In this document: piece after piece, positions 33,015 through 42,054 of the stretch | How the letters are laid out: every line of letters begins with the position of its first letter | Position numbering within the stretch: the first letter of the stretch is position 1 | NCBI GenBank assembly: GCA_001657385.1 | Contig: LYSZ01000013.1 | Coordinates: 97,451-161,450, forward strand | DNA length: 64,000 bases | Direction of reading: 5' to 3' | DNA from: Parvularcula sp. BBD 1991-13 | GTDB lineage: Bacteria; Pseudomonadota; Alphaproteobacteria; Caulobacterales; Parvularculaceae | Notes under the pieces: generated by a model | Databases searched by the model: none | What the model was told of the DNA's origin: nothing | Seen by the model: only the letters and a program-made list of their open reading frames with translations | Made by a program: the position numbers and the translations under genes

Positions 33015-34712
33015 ATGGACACCTTGTTTGAAGTCGGAAGAACGCCGACGCCGCTGAAACCGCCCGCCGCGCCGCTGTCCAGGCAATCGCCTCCGGACGA
33101 CGGGCGAAACGGGGCGCCGGACGGGGGATCTGCTTTTTCCCGTTCATATGAAGCGCGCGAGCGCGCCGAGGCGGCGCGCCGCCAGTCGGCGGAGGATCGT
33201 CGTCTGCGCGAGGACCGGGAGCGGTCCGACGCGGCGCAGCGCCGTCGCGACCGCGATTCCGGCGCGCCGGACCGCGCCGCGGATCGTGTTTCTGAGCGTG
33301 CGTCTGGACGAAACGCCGACAGAAGTGCGGACAATGCGCCAGACCGGGGTTCAGCCGGCGCCGCCGAGCGAAAATCCGAAAGGACGTCCGAACGCGCCGC
33401 CGGCCGGGAGAACGATAACGGCGCCGACGATCGTGCGGGCGATGCGGGCGGTGCGCGGATGAAAGCGAATCGTAACGCCGCCAGCGCGTCCGGCTCAGCA
33501 GAAACAAAGGATGGCGCGCGGGAAGCCGGCGCTCCTGTCCGCGACGGGGATGCGCCGGGCGAGGGGTTTCCCGGTCATTTGGCCGCAACGGAAACAGCGT
33601 TGAAAGCAACGCCTGCGGATAACCGCGGCAGGGCGGGCGATATCGCTGGATATCCGGGCCGGGCGCCGGGCCTTGCGCCCGACGCGGGTGCAGCGCCGGG
33701 CGGCTCGGCCCTCGCTGTCGAAGCCGGCGCCGAAACCGCTCTCGCGGGCGGGCGGACAACGCCGGGCGCATCCGAAAAAACCGCCGCGCCCGAGGCCGTC
33801 GCGGGCGAGATAAACGCCGCGCCCGCGAAGGCCGCGCTGCTCGACGTCAGGAAAGGCGCAGTGACGTTTTCCTCGGTCGCAGGCGCAAAGCCGGCCTCGG
33901 CGCGGCAGGGCGCCCCTGCCTCAGGCATGTCGGCCCCAGGCATGTCGGCTCACGGCGTGTCTGCGCAGGGCGCTGCGGCTTCGAGCCCGGCGGTTTTTGA
34001 TCCGCAGGCGGCGCTCCTTCTTGAGGGCGGCGCCGGCATGGAGCCCGCCTCTGAATTGCGCCTTGAGCTTGCCGACCGGGTCGAGACCCGCCGCGCGGAC
34101 GCGACAATGCTGAAACCGGGCGCGGGGCTTCACAACCGGATTGCCGTCGCCGGCGCGCAGCCGCCGTTGGCGCAACAGGCCGCCGACGTGATGATTGACG
34201 CCGCGTCCGGCGCGGACGCCGGCGCCGATCTCGGCGCGTCGAAACAGGCGCTTTCCGGATCGGTCTCGCCGGCGTCGTTCGCCGCCGCCGCTAGCCAGGC
34301 CGCGCCGTCTCAGGCCGCTTCGGCGCCGGCGGCGAGCCAGCTTGTCGCGGCCGTGAAATCGGAGCGGATCGGAAACGGCAATACGATAGAGGTACGCCTC
34401 GATCCGCCTGAAATGGGGCGTGTGCGCATCGATTTTTCGCTTGAGACGGCCGACGCGGTAAAAGCCGTGCTGACCGTCGAGCGCCCCGAAACGCTGGAGC
34501 ATTTGCGCCGTCATGCGCACGACCTGATGGACCAGCTTAAACAGGCCGGTTTCGCCGAGATTGACCTGGAGTTTTCCAATGACGGCTCGGCCGGCTTCGG
34601 CGACGGGGACGGCGCGGCGTTCATGGAGACGGAAGATGAGGCCCTCGCGCCGCAACGGGACGTGGTTTACCTGTCCTTGCGCGACGATGCACGGGTTGAC
34701 CTTGTTGTTTAG
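33015..34712 (+). CDS. fliK: Flagellar hook-length control protein FliK
   Basis: A 565-residue protein starting at ATG 33015. Most of it is disordered and rich in Ala, Arg, Glu and Pro; residues 45-130 are a strongly charged Arg/Asp/Glu stretch. The C-terminal flagellar hook domain (about residues 445-530) has NTIEVRLDPPEMGRVRI and PETLEHLRRHAHDLMDQLKQAGF, which interact with FlhB. FliK is exported during hook growth and switches the export specificity. Length is typical for alphaproteobacterial FliK. It is followed 26 bp later by flgD, so the two are probably co-transcribed. Confidence 0.92.
   Translation: MDTLFEVGRTPTPLKPPAAPLSRQSPPDDGRNGAPDGGSAFSRSYEARERAEAARRQSAEDRRLREDRERSDAAQRRRDRDSGAPDRAADRVSERASGRNADRSADNAPDRGSAGAAERKSERTSERAAGRENDNGADDRAGDAGGARMKANRNAASASGSAETKDGAREAGAPVRDGDAPGEGFPGHLAATETALKATPADNRGRAGDIAGYPGRAPGLAPDAGAAPGGSALAVEAGAETALAGGRTTPGASEKTAAPEAVAGEINAAPAKAALLDVRKGAVTFSSVAGAKPASARQGAPASGMSAPGMSAHGVSAQGAAASSPAVFDPQAALLLEGGAGMEPASELRLELADRVETRRADATMLKPGAGLHNRIAVAGAQPPLAQQAADVMIDAASGADAGADLGASKQALSGSVSPASFAAAASQAAPSQAASAPAASQLVAAVKSERIGNGNTIEVRLDPPEMGRVRIDFSLETADAVKAVLTVERPETLEHLRRHAHDLMDQLKQAGFAEIDLEFSNDGSAGFGDGDGAAFMETEDEALAPQRDVVYLSLRDDARVDLVV
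33924..33968 (+). repeat. 15-bp in-frame tandem repeat in fliK
   Basis: Three copies of a 15-bp unit (33924, 33939, 33954), the first two differing at two bases (GGCATGTCGGCCCCA type), encode GMSAP-GMSAH-GVSAQ in the disordered ruler region of FliK. Copy-number change would alter ruler length in five-residue steps. Confidence 0.85.
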
Positions 34713-34738
34713 GCGGTATTGTCAGAAGGACAAATGCA

Positions 34739-35518
34739 ATGTTCAGTGATGCGATAACCCAGGGCGCGGCCGGCGCGTCTTCCTCCGGCCAGTCGACGCG
34801 GTCCGGTTCCGACGCCCAGACCGCGTCGGCCGACTTTGAAAGTTTCCTGCAACTGCTGACCGCGCAGATGCGTAACCAGGACCCTTTGAGTCCCATCGAT
34901 TCAACGCAGTTCGTTGAACAGCTCGCGAGCTTTTCCACCGTCGAGCAGCAGATCCAGACCAACAGCCTGCTTGAGGACATGGTCGCCGGCATGACCGCGT
35001 CGGACCTTTCCAACGCTTCGCAATGGGTCGGCCGCACCGTCGAAGCCGCGAGCCCGACCGCGCGTTTCGACGGATCGCCCATGTCGTTCCGCATTCCGGA
35101 CGGCGTTGACGGATCGCCGCTGGAGGCGATCGTTTACAGCGCCGGCGGCGACATCACGCGGCGCATCGGGCTTGAGCCCGGCCAGGTCGCATTTTCGTGG
35201 GACGGCGCCAACGGCAATGGCGAGCCGGCGGCGCCCGGCGACTATGTCGTCGAAATCAATTTCACACGCAACGGCCAGATCGTCGAACAGCGCCCGCCGA
35301 ATGCGTTGTTCAATGTCGCCGAGGCGCGGGTTCTCGACGGCGAGGCGAGGCTGATTCTCGACAATGGCGCCGTGATCGCGCCGCTGGATATTCGCGCAGT
35401 GCACGCAGCATCCGACGCCGGATCCGAAACGGCGGCTGATGCGAGCGCCGGCGACCGGGCGGACGTTTCGCAAAACGGCGGCGAGACGGGGTCAGAAACT
35501 CTGCCGGGCGATGCTTAG
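34739..35518 (+). CDS. flgD: Flagellar hook assembly scaffold FlgD
   Basis: A 259-residue protein with AGAAGGA before ATG 34739. The N-terminal motif FLQLLTAQMRNQDPLSPIDSTQFVEQLASFSTVEQQIQ is diagnostic of FlgD. The C-terminal domain has the hook-cap segment AFSWDGANGNGEPAAPGDYVVE. FlgD caps the growing hook and is absent from the finished organelle. A polar ~35-residue tail extends past the conserved domain, and the last 27 bp overlap the opposing fliL-like gene. Confidence 0.97.
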   Translation: MFSDAITQGAAGASSSGQSTRSGSDAQTASADFESFLQLLTAQMRNQDPLSPIDSTQFVEQLASFSTVEQQIQTNSLLEDMVAGMTASDLSNASQWVGRTVEAASPTARFDGSPMSFRIPDGVDGSPLEAIVYSAGGDITRRIGLEPGQVAFSWDGANGNGEPAAPGDYVVEINFTRNGQIVEQRPPNALFNVAEARVLDGEARLILDNGAVIAPLDIRAVHAASDAGSETAADASAGDRADVSQNGGETGSETLPGDA

Positions 35519-36064
35519 GATGAGCACGCCGTGGACGTCGTCCTTTAGCACCTGGCGCGCCGCCGTCAGCAACCGCGTGCGGATCGCTTCCAGGTTTTCC
35601 TGATCGGTGAAGCTTGCGTTGAACGCGCCTTCCGTCGACAGCTCCAGCAGCGTCGACAGCAGCGCGTCGCGCACTTTCGGCTCCTGCTGATAGGCGGTTT
35701 CCGACGCCGACGGCGTTACTTCCAGATTGATGTCGAGGACGACAAGCGCGTTGGACCCGTCCGTCTGGACGACGGGCACGATGAACTGGCGCCCGAAACG
35801 GATGTAGACGTAGTTTTCTTCTTCGGCGGAATCCTTGCCGGCTTTGCCGGATTTGTCATCCTTCGCTTTCTTGTCCTTGCCGTCTTTCTTCGCGCTTTTT
35901 GCGTGCTGATCGTCGGCGCCGGCCTCGGCGCCGCTTCCCGCATCGGCGGGCGCGCCGGCGTCATAGGACGCGGCGGGCGGGCCGCCTTTCAGGGCGAGGC
36001 CCAGAAAGACGCCGCCGATGACGGCGATCAGTTGCAGGAGGAAAGAGGCGGCTTTGATGATCAT
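35492..36064 (-). CDS. FliL-like basal body-associated protein (first paralogue)
   Basis: A 190-residue protein with one N-terminal membrane helix (about residues 5-26) and a charged linker rich in Lys/Asp (residues 50-85). The C-terminal FliL domain follows: NYVYIRFGRQFIVPVVQTDG, then TPSASETAYQQEPKVRDALLSTLLELSTEG and a final VLILSIARQSF. FliL proteins stabilise the stator around MotB and MotA. A second FliL gene lies at 43486-43998, so this looks like a paralogue with a specialised role. It ends the flgF-flgG-flgA-flgH operon and overlaps flgD convergently. Confidence 0.8.
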   Translation of the reverse strand: MIIKAASFLLQLIAVIGGVFLGLALKGGPPAASYDAGAPADAGSGAEAGADDQHAKSAKKDGKDKKAKDDKSGKAGKDSAEEENYVYIRFGRQFIVPVVQTDGSNALVVLDINLEVTPSASETAYQQEPKVRDALLSTLLELSTEGAFNASFTDQENLEAIRTRLLTAARQVLKDDVHGVLILSIARQSF

Positions 36065-36069
36065 GCGGA

Positions 36070-36825
36070 TTAATAAGGCAGGATGCTGTCCAGAACCTTC
36101 TGGCCGTAACGGGGTTGCTGCACGTCGCTGATGACCCCTCGTCCGCCGTAGATGACGCGCGCGTCGGCGATTTTTTCATAAGTGATGGTGTTGCGCCGGG
36201 AGATGTCTTCCGGCCGGATGATCCCCGCCACCTGAAGGTCGCGAAGCTCGTGATTGACGCGCACTTCCTGGCTGCCGACGATGACCATGTGGCCGTTCGG
36301 CAGGAGGTTGACCACCGTCGCCGCGACCTGAAGCGTCAGCCTGTCCTCGCGGCGGATGTCGCCATTGCCGAGATTCTGGGAATTCGAGGCAATGTCGATC
36401 GCCGGGTTGAGGGAGCCGTCGCTGGGCAGGACGTCCTCGGCGAGACCGGGCAGGCCGAAAAAGTTCGGAATGGACAGCCCTTCCGTCGACTCGCGGGTCC
36501 TGTTCGTCTGGTTGCGCATTTCCGCCTGTTCGTCGATTTCGATCACCACCGTGAGGATGTCGCCGAGAGTGCGCGCGCGCCGGTCGCCGAACAGGGATGT
36601 CGGTCCGGACCGCCACAAGGACCCGGACGATCCGGGCTCGTCGCTTCTGGGCTTGCCGTAATGAGCGAGGGCGAGCCTGTCCGTCGCCGCGGCGGGAAGG
36701 GGGTCGCGCGGCGCGCCCGGCGGGCTCATGCTCGGCGGACCGGTCAGGTGGTCGAGCCTGCCGACGCAGCCTTGCGTGAACAGACAGAGCGCGGCGACGC
36801 CGGTCAGGAAGGCGGATCGGGTCAT
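36070..36825 (-). CDS. flgH: Flagellar L-ring lipoprotein FlgH
   Basis: A 251-residue lipoprotein; the signal peptide ends at the lipobox LFTQGC, with Cys at residue 20. The FlgH core includes GSLWRSGPTSLFGDRRARTLGDILTVVIEIDEQAEMRNQT, then LNPAIDIASNSQNLGNGDIRREDRL and VIVGSQEVRVNHELRDLQVAGIIRPEDI. FlgH forms the outer membrane L ring. The start overlaps flgA by 4 bp (ATGA at 36822-36825). The fliL-like gene follows after 5 bp. Confidence 0.96.
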   Translation of the reverse strand: MTRSAFLTGVAALCLFTQGCVGRLDHLTGPPSMSPPGAPRDPLPAAATDRLALAHYGKPRSDEPGSSGSLWRSGPTSLFGDRRARTLGDILTVVIEIDEQAEMRNQTNRTRESTEGLSIPNFFGLPGLAEDVLPSDGSLNPAIDIASNSQNLGNGDIRREDRLTLQVAATVVNLLPNGHMVIVGSQEVRVNHELRDLQVAGIIRPEDISRRNTITYEKIADARVIYGGRGVISDVQQPRYGQKVLDSILPY

Positions 36826-37250
36826 GAGCTTGTCCTTACGCTGTCGGTCCCGGTGACGATGGCGGTGACGACCCGTTTCGAGGCGAGGTTCATGACGCGG
36901 ATGCGCTCGCCCATGGCGCCCTTGTCGAGGGCGCGGCCCTCGGCGGAGAGGGTCATCGGGCCGCTGTTGTACTCCATGTAAACGATGGCGTTGCGCTCCA
37001 CGAGGGTCGGTTTGCGCAGTGCGCCGTCGTCAAGCGTCTGGCCGCGATAGACGGCCCGGGAGGTTTCCATGCCGATGATGGCGACGGCGCGGCGTAGCGC
37101 CTCGCGGCTGCTCGGGGCGTCGATGTCGGCGGCGGCGATGATCTCGCCGGCGCGAATGTTCCGTGTCGCGATCAGATCCTGCGCAGCGGCGCTTCCGGTA
37201 AAGTCGCCCGCCAGGATCGACGTGGCGATGATGCCTGCGAATTTTTTCAT
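36822..37250 (-). CDS. flgA: P-ring assembly chaperone FlgA
   Basis: A 142-residue exported protein with a signal peptide (about residues 1-23, ending AAAQ). It contains the SAF-like segment LIATRNIRAGEIIAAADID, then RAVYRGQTLDDGALRKP and VMNLASKRVVTAIVTGTDSV. Alphaproteobacterial FlgA proteins are shorter than the enterobacterial ~220 residues, as seen here. FlgA assists FlgI polymerisation into the P ring in the periplasm. The gene is 4 bp downstream of flgG and overlaps flgH. Confidence 0.93.
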   Translation of the reverse strand: MKKFAGIIATSILAGDFTGSAAAQDLIATRNIRAGEIIAAADIDAPSSREALRRAVAIIGMETSRAVYRGQTLDDGALRKPTLVERNAIVYMEYNSGPMTLSAEGRALDKGAMGERIRVMNLASKRVVTAIVTGTDSVRTSS

Positions 37251-37254
37251 ATCG

Positions 37255-38040
37255 TCACCTGATTTGCGTTGTCGCGGCCATCATCTGGTCCGCGGCGGTG
37301 ATCACCCGCGAGTTCAGTTCATAGCCGCGCTGCGCCTCGATAAGCTGAGCGATCTGCTCGACCACGTCGACATTGGAGCCTTCCAGATAGCCTTGCCGGA
37401 AGGTGCCGCGGCCTTCCTGGCCGGCGAGGCCGGGAAGGGGAACGCCCGACGCCTCTGTCTCGCGGAAGAGGTTGCCGCCGAGGGGTTCGAGGCCCTTGGC
37501 GTTGACGAAACTGACGATGCCGATGGTCCCGATCAACTGACCGGCCGGGTTGTTGTCGAAGAAGACGGAAACCTCCCCCTCCGGATTAATGGCGATGCGG
37601 CGCGCATCCTGCGGAATGGTGATGTTGCCCTGGACGGGAAACCCGTCCGCGTTGACGATAACGCCTTCCGCGGTCCGCTTCAGCGAGCCGTCGCGCGTGT
37701 AGACGGACTCCCCGGACGGCAGCAGGATTTCGATGTAGCCTGGGCCTTCGATGGCGACGTCGAGGTCGCCGCCGGTTTCGGTCAGCGCGCCCTGGGTCAT
37801 GTCCATGGTGATCGAGGCGGCCCGGACGCCGAGGCCGAGCTGGACGCCTTCCGGCACCATTTCGCCGGTGGCGGCGGACGACGCGCCGGAGGCCTTGACG
37901 ACCTGGTAGTGAAGATCCGCGAATTCCGCCCGCCGCGCCGAAAACGCGGTGGTGTTCATGTTGGCGATGTTGTTGGAAATGACTTCCACGCGGGTTTGCT
38001 GGGCGTCCATGCCGGTGGCCGCGATGCTCAAGGCGCGCAT
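37255..38040 (-). CDS. flgG: Flagellar distal rod protein FlgG
   Basis: A 261-residue rod protein beginning MRALSIAATGMDAQQTRVEVISNNIANMNTTAF-like, with the rod N-terminal motif. Then come the FlgG hallmarks FADLHYQVV and VQLGLGVRAASITMDMTQGALTETGGDLDVAIEGPGY. The C-terminal ends GSNVDVVEQIAQLIEAQRGYELNSRVITAADQMM. FlgG forms the distal rod between the FlgF section and the hook. Length matches the family (about 260). It is 33 bp downstream of flgF in the same operon. Confidence 0.97.
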   Translation of the reverse strand: MRALSIAATGMDAQQTRVEVISNNIANMNTTAFSARRAEFADLHYQVVKASGASSAATGEMVPEGVQLGLGVRAASITMDMTQGALTETGGDLDVAIEGPGYIEILLPSGESVYTRDGSLKRTAEGVIVNADGFPVQGNITIPQDARRIAINPEGEVSVFFDNNPAGQLIGTIGIVSFVNAKGLEPLGGNLFRETEASGVPLPGLAGQEGRGTFRQGYLEGSNVDVVEQIAQLIEAQRGYELNSRVITAADQMMAATTQIR

Positions 38041-38073
38041 GTTATTTCCCTCCCTTGCTCGTCGTTTGTTTCA

Positions 38074-38790
38074 TTATGTCCGCCCCAGGGTCTGAACGGT
38101 CCGCTTGATGCGTTCGTCTTCCTGATTCATCAGGGTGCGGCTTGAGTCGTAGGTGCGCTGAACCTCGATCAGCCGCGCCAGCTCCGTGACCGGGTTGACG
38201 TTGGAGCCTTCAAGGGCGCGCTGGCGCACCTTCGGGTTTTCCACTGGCGCGAAACCGTTCTCGGCGAGAAAGGCGTTGTCCCCCTCGCGGGTCAGGAACG
38301 CCGCGTCCGCCGTGACGATGCCCAAGCGGCCGACCGCCTGGCCGTCGGCGAAGATCGCCCCGTCGCCGGACACCGCGATGTCCGTCGCGCCCGCCGGGAT
38401 GGCGATGGCGCCGTTGGCGTCGTTGAGGACGCGCGCGCCGTTGGCGGTGATCAGCTCGCCTTCCGGGTTCAGCGAGAATGCGCCGTCGCGGGTCAGGCGC
38501 TCGCCGGCAGGCGTTTCGATGAGAAAAAAGCCGTCTCCTTCGATGGCGAAGTCGAGCGCATTGTTCGTGGACGTGATTTCTCCCTGATTGAGGTCGACAT
38601 AGCGCCGCGTCATCGTCGCGATGGACAAGCTGGGATCGTCGTTCTGAAGGGCCTTGACGTGCTCGGCGAACACCGCGCCCTCGCGGCGAAAGCCGTTCGT
38701 GCTGATATTCGCGATATTGTTCGCGATTGTGGTCAGTTCTTTCGACAGGCCCGCATTGCGCGACAGCCCGACATATCCGGCGTTATCCAT
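38074..38790 (-). CDS. flgF: Flagellar rod protein FlgF
   Basis: A 238-residue rod protein starting MDNAGYVGLSRNAGLSKEL with the rod motif IANNIANISTNGFRREG. It has the central FlgF/FlgG domain LDFAIEGDGFFLIETPAGERLTRDGAF and a C-terminal EGSNVNPVTELARLIEVQRTYDSSRTLM. FlgF joins the proximal and distal rod sections. The start codon overlaps the end of the upstream 800-residue protein gene by 8 bp, indicating coupled translation. Confidence 0.96.
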   Translation of the reverse strand: MDNAGYVGLSRNAGLSKELTTIANNIANISTNGFRREGAVFAEHVKALQNDDPSLSIATMTRRYVDLNQGEITSTNNALDFAIEGDGFFLIETPAGERLTRDGAFSLNPEGELITANGARVLNDANGAIAIPAGATDIAVSGDGAIFADGQAVGRLGIVTADAAFLTREGDNAFLAENGFAPVENPKVRQRALEGSNVNPVTELARLIEVQRTYDSSRTLMNQEDERIKRTVQTLGRT

Positions 38791-41185
38791 CGCTTAAAAC
38801 CTCCTCGAAGAAGCGGATTTCCCTGGCGGTGTTCTCCACCTCGCGGCGCCCGCGCTGAAGCGTCGAGCTTTGCGGTTCGGGCGCGGCGAAGAGTGCGCGC
38901 AGCCCGGTGGCGACCGTGTCGTTCTGCGAGGACAGGGCCGCTTCCGCGGCGGCGGGAAAGCGGCGTTGTCCGCTCATATAGGCGCTGAGGGCGTAGTTCA
39001 GGGCGCTGCGCCCCGTCAACTGGTTCGGGTCCAGCGCCTGATAGCCGCGCACGGCGCTTTGCCATGACCGGGCGAGCCAGGCGGCGCGGGCGCTGAGCCC
39101 GGCCTTGCGCGCCGGATCGGTCAGGGTGGACGCGGCGGCGAGGGCGGCCGAATGCTGTCCCTTGGCGATGTTGGCGTCGATGATGATTTCGGCGAACGTA
39201 TCTTCCTCCGCATACGGTGCGGCGATGGCGATGGCTTCGTCCGCATAGCCGGCGGCGAGGGCGGCGGCGGCCTTTTCAAGGGAGACGCGCTTGCTGATCG
39301 GCGGCGGGGCTTCGTCAAGCAGCGAATAGGCGAGGTTCGGCAGGGCGAAATCAGTCGCGGCGCGGGCCGCGCTGAGCCGCAGCGTTTGCGCCGGCTTGTC
39401 CTCGCCCAGCCAGTCGCGATGGGCGACATAGCCGTCGAGACCGGAAATTTTCAGGATGTTGTCCTCGCTTGTGAGGGCGTCGCCGATGATCGTCGTCGCC
39501 ACGGCGCCGGCGGCGGCGCGTTCGTCGGGGGTCTTCCGCGAGACGCTTTGCAACAGCATCAGGGCGGCGTCGACATTGCCGAGCCCGGCCCAGCTCTGCG
39601 CCTCGGCGATGGCGGCGCGCGACGAGCCCTGGACCCGGGCGAGCGCGCCGATGTCCTCGGCGAAACCGTCATGAGGCTGAAGGTCCCCGTCGGCGTAGCT
39701 GTCGGCGAGGGCGAGCAGCGCGTCGTCGGCGGCGTTCGAATTGTGCGAGGCGATATCGAGCAGCGTGTCGCGGGATTGCTTCATTTCGCCCCCGTTCTGG
39801 TCGAGCCGCGCACGGATGTAATCCAGTTCCGGGCTCAGGGCCTCGAGCCCGTCCGAGGCGATCGCGAACAGCGCCGCGGCGTGATCCCAGGCTTCGGCGT
39901 CGATCATCTTCGCGGCGAGCCGCGTCGCCATCAGGCGCTTCAGGAGCGGCGGCAGCATGGCGACGGCGCCGTCGCTGCGTTCATAGAGCGCGACGGCCTC
40001 GGCCGGGTCGCTGGCGGCGGCCTGCCACAGCGCGTGCGCGCCCATGCAGCCGCGCGCGCCCATCAGCGCGCCCTGCGGCGAGACGGGCCGTTCGGCGATG
40101 ACCCGCGCCATGTCGGCATGCAGCGACCAGCCCTGGTCGTGATCGACGAGCAGGGCGACCGCCTCTTCGCCGAAACCGATGGAGATGAAGCCCTCGGCGA
40201 GTGCGTGAAGCGCTTCGCGGTCGTTTCTGTCTTCGCCCAATGCGGCCTGCAACGCGGCGATTTGCGCCAGCGGCTCATCGTCGAAGCCGTCGGCGTTGAC
40301 CGCAAAACGCGCATCGGAACGGCACAGCGTTTTGGCGTCTTCGGCGACGGTGGTCGGTTCGCTTGCCGAGGGCGGCGCGGTCGCCGTCGTCGCGGGTTGG
40401 GATTTGTTTTCGCTTGCGGCGCCGCTCTCAGCCTCGGCCCTCTTTTCAACCGCCGGCGGCGTCAGCACCGTCGGCGCCGCCGCCTCGCGCGCCGCCGCGC
40501 GCTGTTCCGCATTGTTTTGCGCAGGCGCCGGCTGCGCGCCGGCTTTTTCGTCGCGGATGGTGATCAGCCCTTCGCGCGCCGCCTGTTTCAGCAGTTCGAC
40601 CATTTGCGTGTGGGCCTGTTCCACGGAGATGAGATCTTCCTTGCTGAGAAGGTCCTTCGCATCCGTTGATTGGCCAGCCTCGCCTGAAACGTTAGCTGCG
40701 GCGCTGTTTTGCGCGGGTGTCTGCGGCGGCGACGCCGCCGTTTCCGCCGCGGTCCGGCCTTCGGTTTGCGCCGCGCGGCCTTCGACTACGTCGACGACGA
40801 AGCGTCCGTTGCTGAGGGTCGATGTCCGTACGGAGCAGTCGCAGGTCAGTTGCAGCTCGACGCCGCTTGCCACGGTCTTGGCGTTGAGCACGCGATGGGC
40901 CTTGCGCCGCGCATTGATATTCCGAAAGTCGAAAGCGGCGTCGGCCTGAAGATTGTTCAGCCGTACGGTGCGGCCCGACTGCACGACTGTGACGTCTGTA
41001 CCCTGATGGTCAAACACCATGCGGGAATAGCCGCCATGTTCTCCCGCCGACACGACGGATCTGGCAATGGACTTCGACGACGCCTTGCCCGCGGATTCCG
41101 CGATCGCCTGCGCGGCCAGGGGCGTCGCGGCGAGATCGGCGGCGAGGCCGGCGAGGCCGGCTGACAGGAGAAGACGGTAACGCAT
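38783..41185 (-). CDS. Large periplasmic AMIN-like/helical-repeat protein in the stator operon
   Basis: An 800-residue protein starting at ATG 41185 and overlapping the motA stop by 1 bp (TGATG). It has a signal peptide (about 1-26, ending TPLAAQA). Next is a beta-rich region (about 40-135: GEHGGYSRMVFDHQGTDVTVV and CDCSVRTSTLSNGRFVVDVVEG) resembling AMIN-type periplasmic domains. A Pro/Ala/Gln-rich disordered linker (about 140-300) leads to a long helical repeat region to the end, recalling tetratricopeptide arrays. I recognise no named flagellar protein. Overlaps with motA and flgF make it an integral operon member, so a periplasmic stator or rod-associated role, perhaps binding peptidoglycan, is the best guess. 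Confidence 0.75.
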   Translation of the reverse strand: MRYRLLLSAGLAGLAADLAATPLAAQAIAESAGKASSKSIARSVVSAGEHGGYSRMVFDHQGTDVTVVQSGRTVRLNNLQADAAFDFRNINARRKAHRVLNAKTVASGVELQLTCDCSVRTSTLSNGRFVVDVVEGRAAQTEGRTAAETAASPPQTPAQNSAAANVSGEAGQSTDAKDLLSKEDLISVEQAHTQMVELLKQAAREGLITIRDEKAGAQPAPAQNNAEQRAAAREAAAPTVLTPPAVEKRAEAESGAASENKSQPATTATAPPSASEPTTVAEDAKTLCRSDARFAVNADGFDDEPLAQIAALQAALGEDRNDREALHALAEGFISIGFGEEAVALLVDHDQGWSLHADMARVIAERPVSPQGALMGARGCMGAHALWQAAASDPAEAVALYERSDGAVAMLPPLLKRLMATRLAAKMIDAEAWDHAAALFAIASDGLEALSPELDYIRARLDQNGGEMKQSRDTLLDIASHNSNAADDALLALADSYADGDLQPHDGFAEDIGALARVQGSSRAAIAEAQSWAGLGNVDAALMLLQSVSRKTPDERAAAGAVATTIIGDALTSEDNILKISGLDGYVAHRDWLGEDKPAQTLRLSAARAATDFALPNLAYSLLDEAPPPISKRVSLEKAAAALAAGYADEAIAIAAPYAEEDTFAEIIIDANIAKGQHSAALAAASTLTDPARKAGLSARAAWLARSWQSAVRGYQALDPNQLTGRSALNYALSAYMSGQRRFPAAAEAALSSQNDTVATGLRALFAAPEPQSSTLQRGRREVENTAREIRFFEEVLSDG

Positions 41186-42054
41186 CAGGCGGCTCTTTTC
41201 TGGACTTCGCGCAGGGCTTCCTCGACTTCGCTGAAGCTTGGGCGATGTTTGTGCGGTGCGTTGCGGCGCGCCACCTCGACGCAAAGTTGCGGGGTGTGCT
41301 TGTTGAGGCTGGCGACCAGGGCTTCGCGGATCAGCGTGTAGAAATGGTGCTCTTCGTCATTGATCTCGCGAACCTTGTCGGCGAACGGGCCGACAATGCT
41401 GTAAGACAGGAAAACGCCGAGAAACGTGCCCACCAGCGCGCCGCCGATCATCTGTCCAAGGACTTCCGGAGGCTTGTCGATGGACGCCATGGTCTTGATC
41501 ACGCCGAGGACGGCTGCGACGATGCCCAGCGCGGGCAGGGCGTCCGCGACCTTTTGCAGCGCATGCGCGCCGTGCATATTTTCATGGTGCATGGCCTCGA
41601 GCTGCTTTTCGAGCAGTTCCTCGACCTGGTGCGGATTGTCGAAATTCATGATCATCGAACGCATGGTGTCGCAGATCAGCTCGACCGCCGCCTTGTCCTT
41701 GGCGATTTTCGGGTATTCCTGAAACAGGGACGAGCCTTCCGGGTTCTCGATATGCTCTTCGATCGCGACCGGACTTTCCTTGGCCGTGCGGACGAGGGAA
41801 AACATCAGGCACAACAAATCCTGGTAGTCTTTTTTCTTCCAGCGCGCGCCGGTGAAGATTTTCATCAGGTCGCCGCCCGTATGCTTGATGACGCCGAAGC
41901 TGTTTGCGACGACAAAAGAGCCGAGGGCGGCCCCGCCGATCATCATCATCTCATAGGGAAGGGATTTCAGGATGATGGAGAATTTGCCGCCGGCGATTGT
42001 GTAACCGCCGAACACCATGGCTAAGGTAATGGCGATGCCGATCAGCGCGCCCAT
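41185..42054 (-). CDS. motA: Flagellar motor stator protein MotA
   Basis: A 289-residue membrane protein with four helices (about residues 3-22, 30-50, 170-190, 205-225). Family motifs are seen throughout: GGYTIAGGKFSIILKSLPYEMMMIGGAALGSF at the N-terminus, then the large cytoplasmic loop and ALPALGIVAAVLGVIKTMASIDKPPEVLGQMIGGALVGTFLGVF around helices 3-4. MotA surrounds the MotB dimer and conducts protons. motB is about 12 kb away, so the two stator genes are not linked. Upstream 42055-42156 (102 bp) contains TTAAAATATT and a TTCTTGTAAGGATTT element. Confidence 0.97.
   Translation of the reverse strand: MGALIGIAITLAMVFGGYTIAGGKFSIILKSLPYEMMMIGGAALGSFVVANSFGVIKHTGGDLMKIFTGARWKKKDYQDLLCLMFSLVRTAKESPVAIEEHIENPEGSSLFQEYPKIAKDKAAVELICDTMRSMIMNFDNPHQVEELLEKQLEAMHHENMHGAHALQKVADALPALGIVAAVLGVIKTMASIDKPPEVLGQMIGGALVGTFLGVFLSYSIVGPFADKVREINDEEHHFYTLIREALVASLNKHTPQLCVEVARRNAPHKHRPSFSEVEEALREVQKRAA

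Noticed and set aside
39152..40669. A 505-codon plus-strand frame opposite the large periplasmic protein
   Set aside because: Arg/Gly-rich shadow translation, and the minus-strand gene is coupled to motA and flgF.
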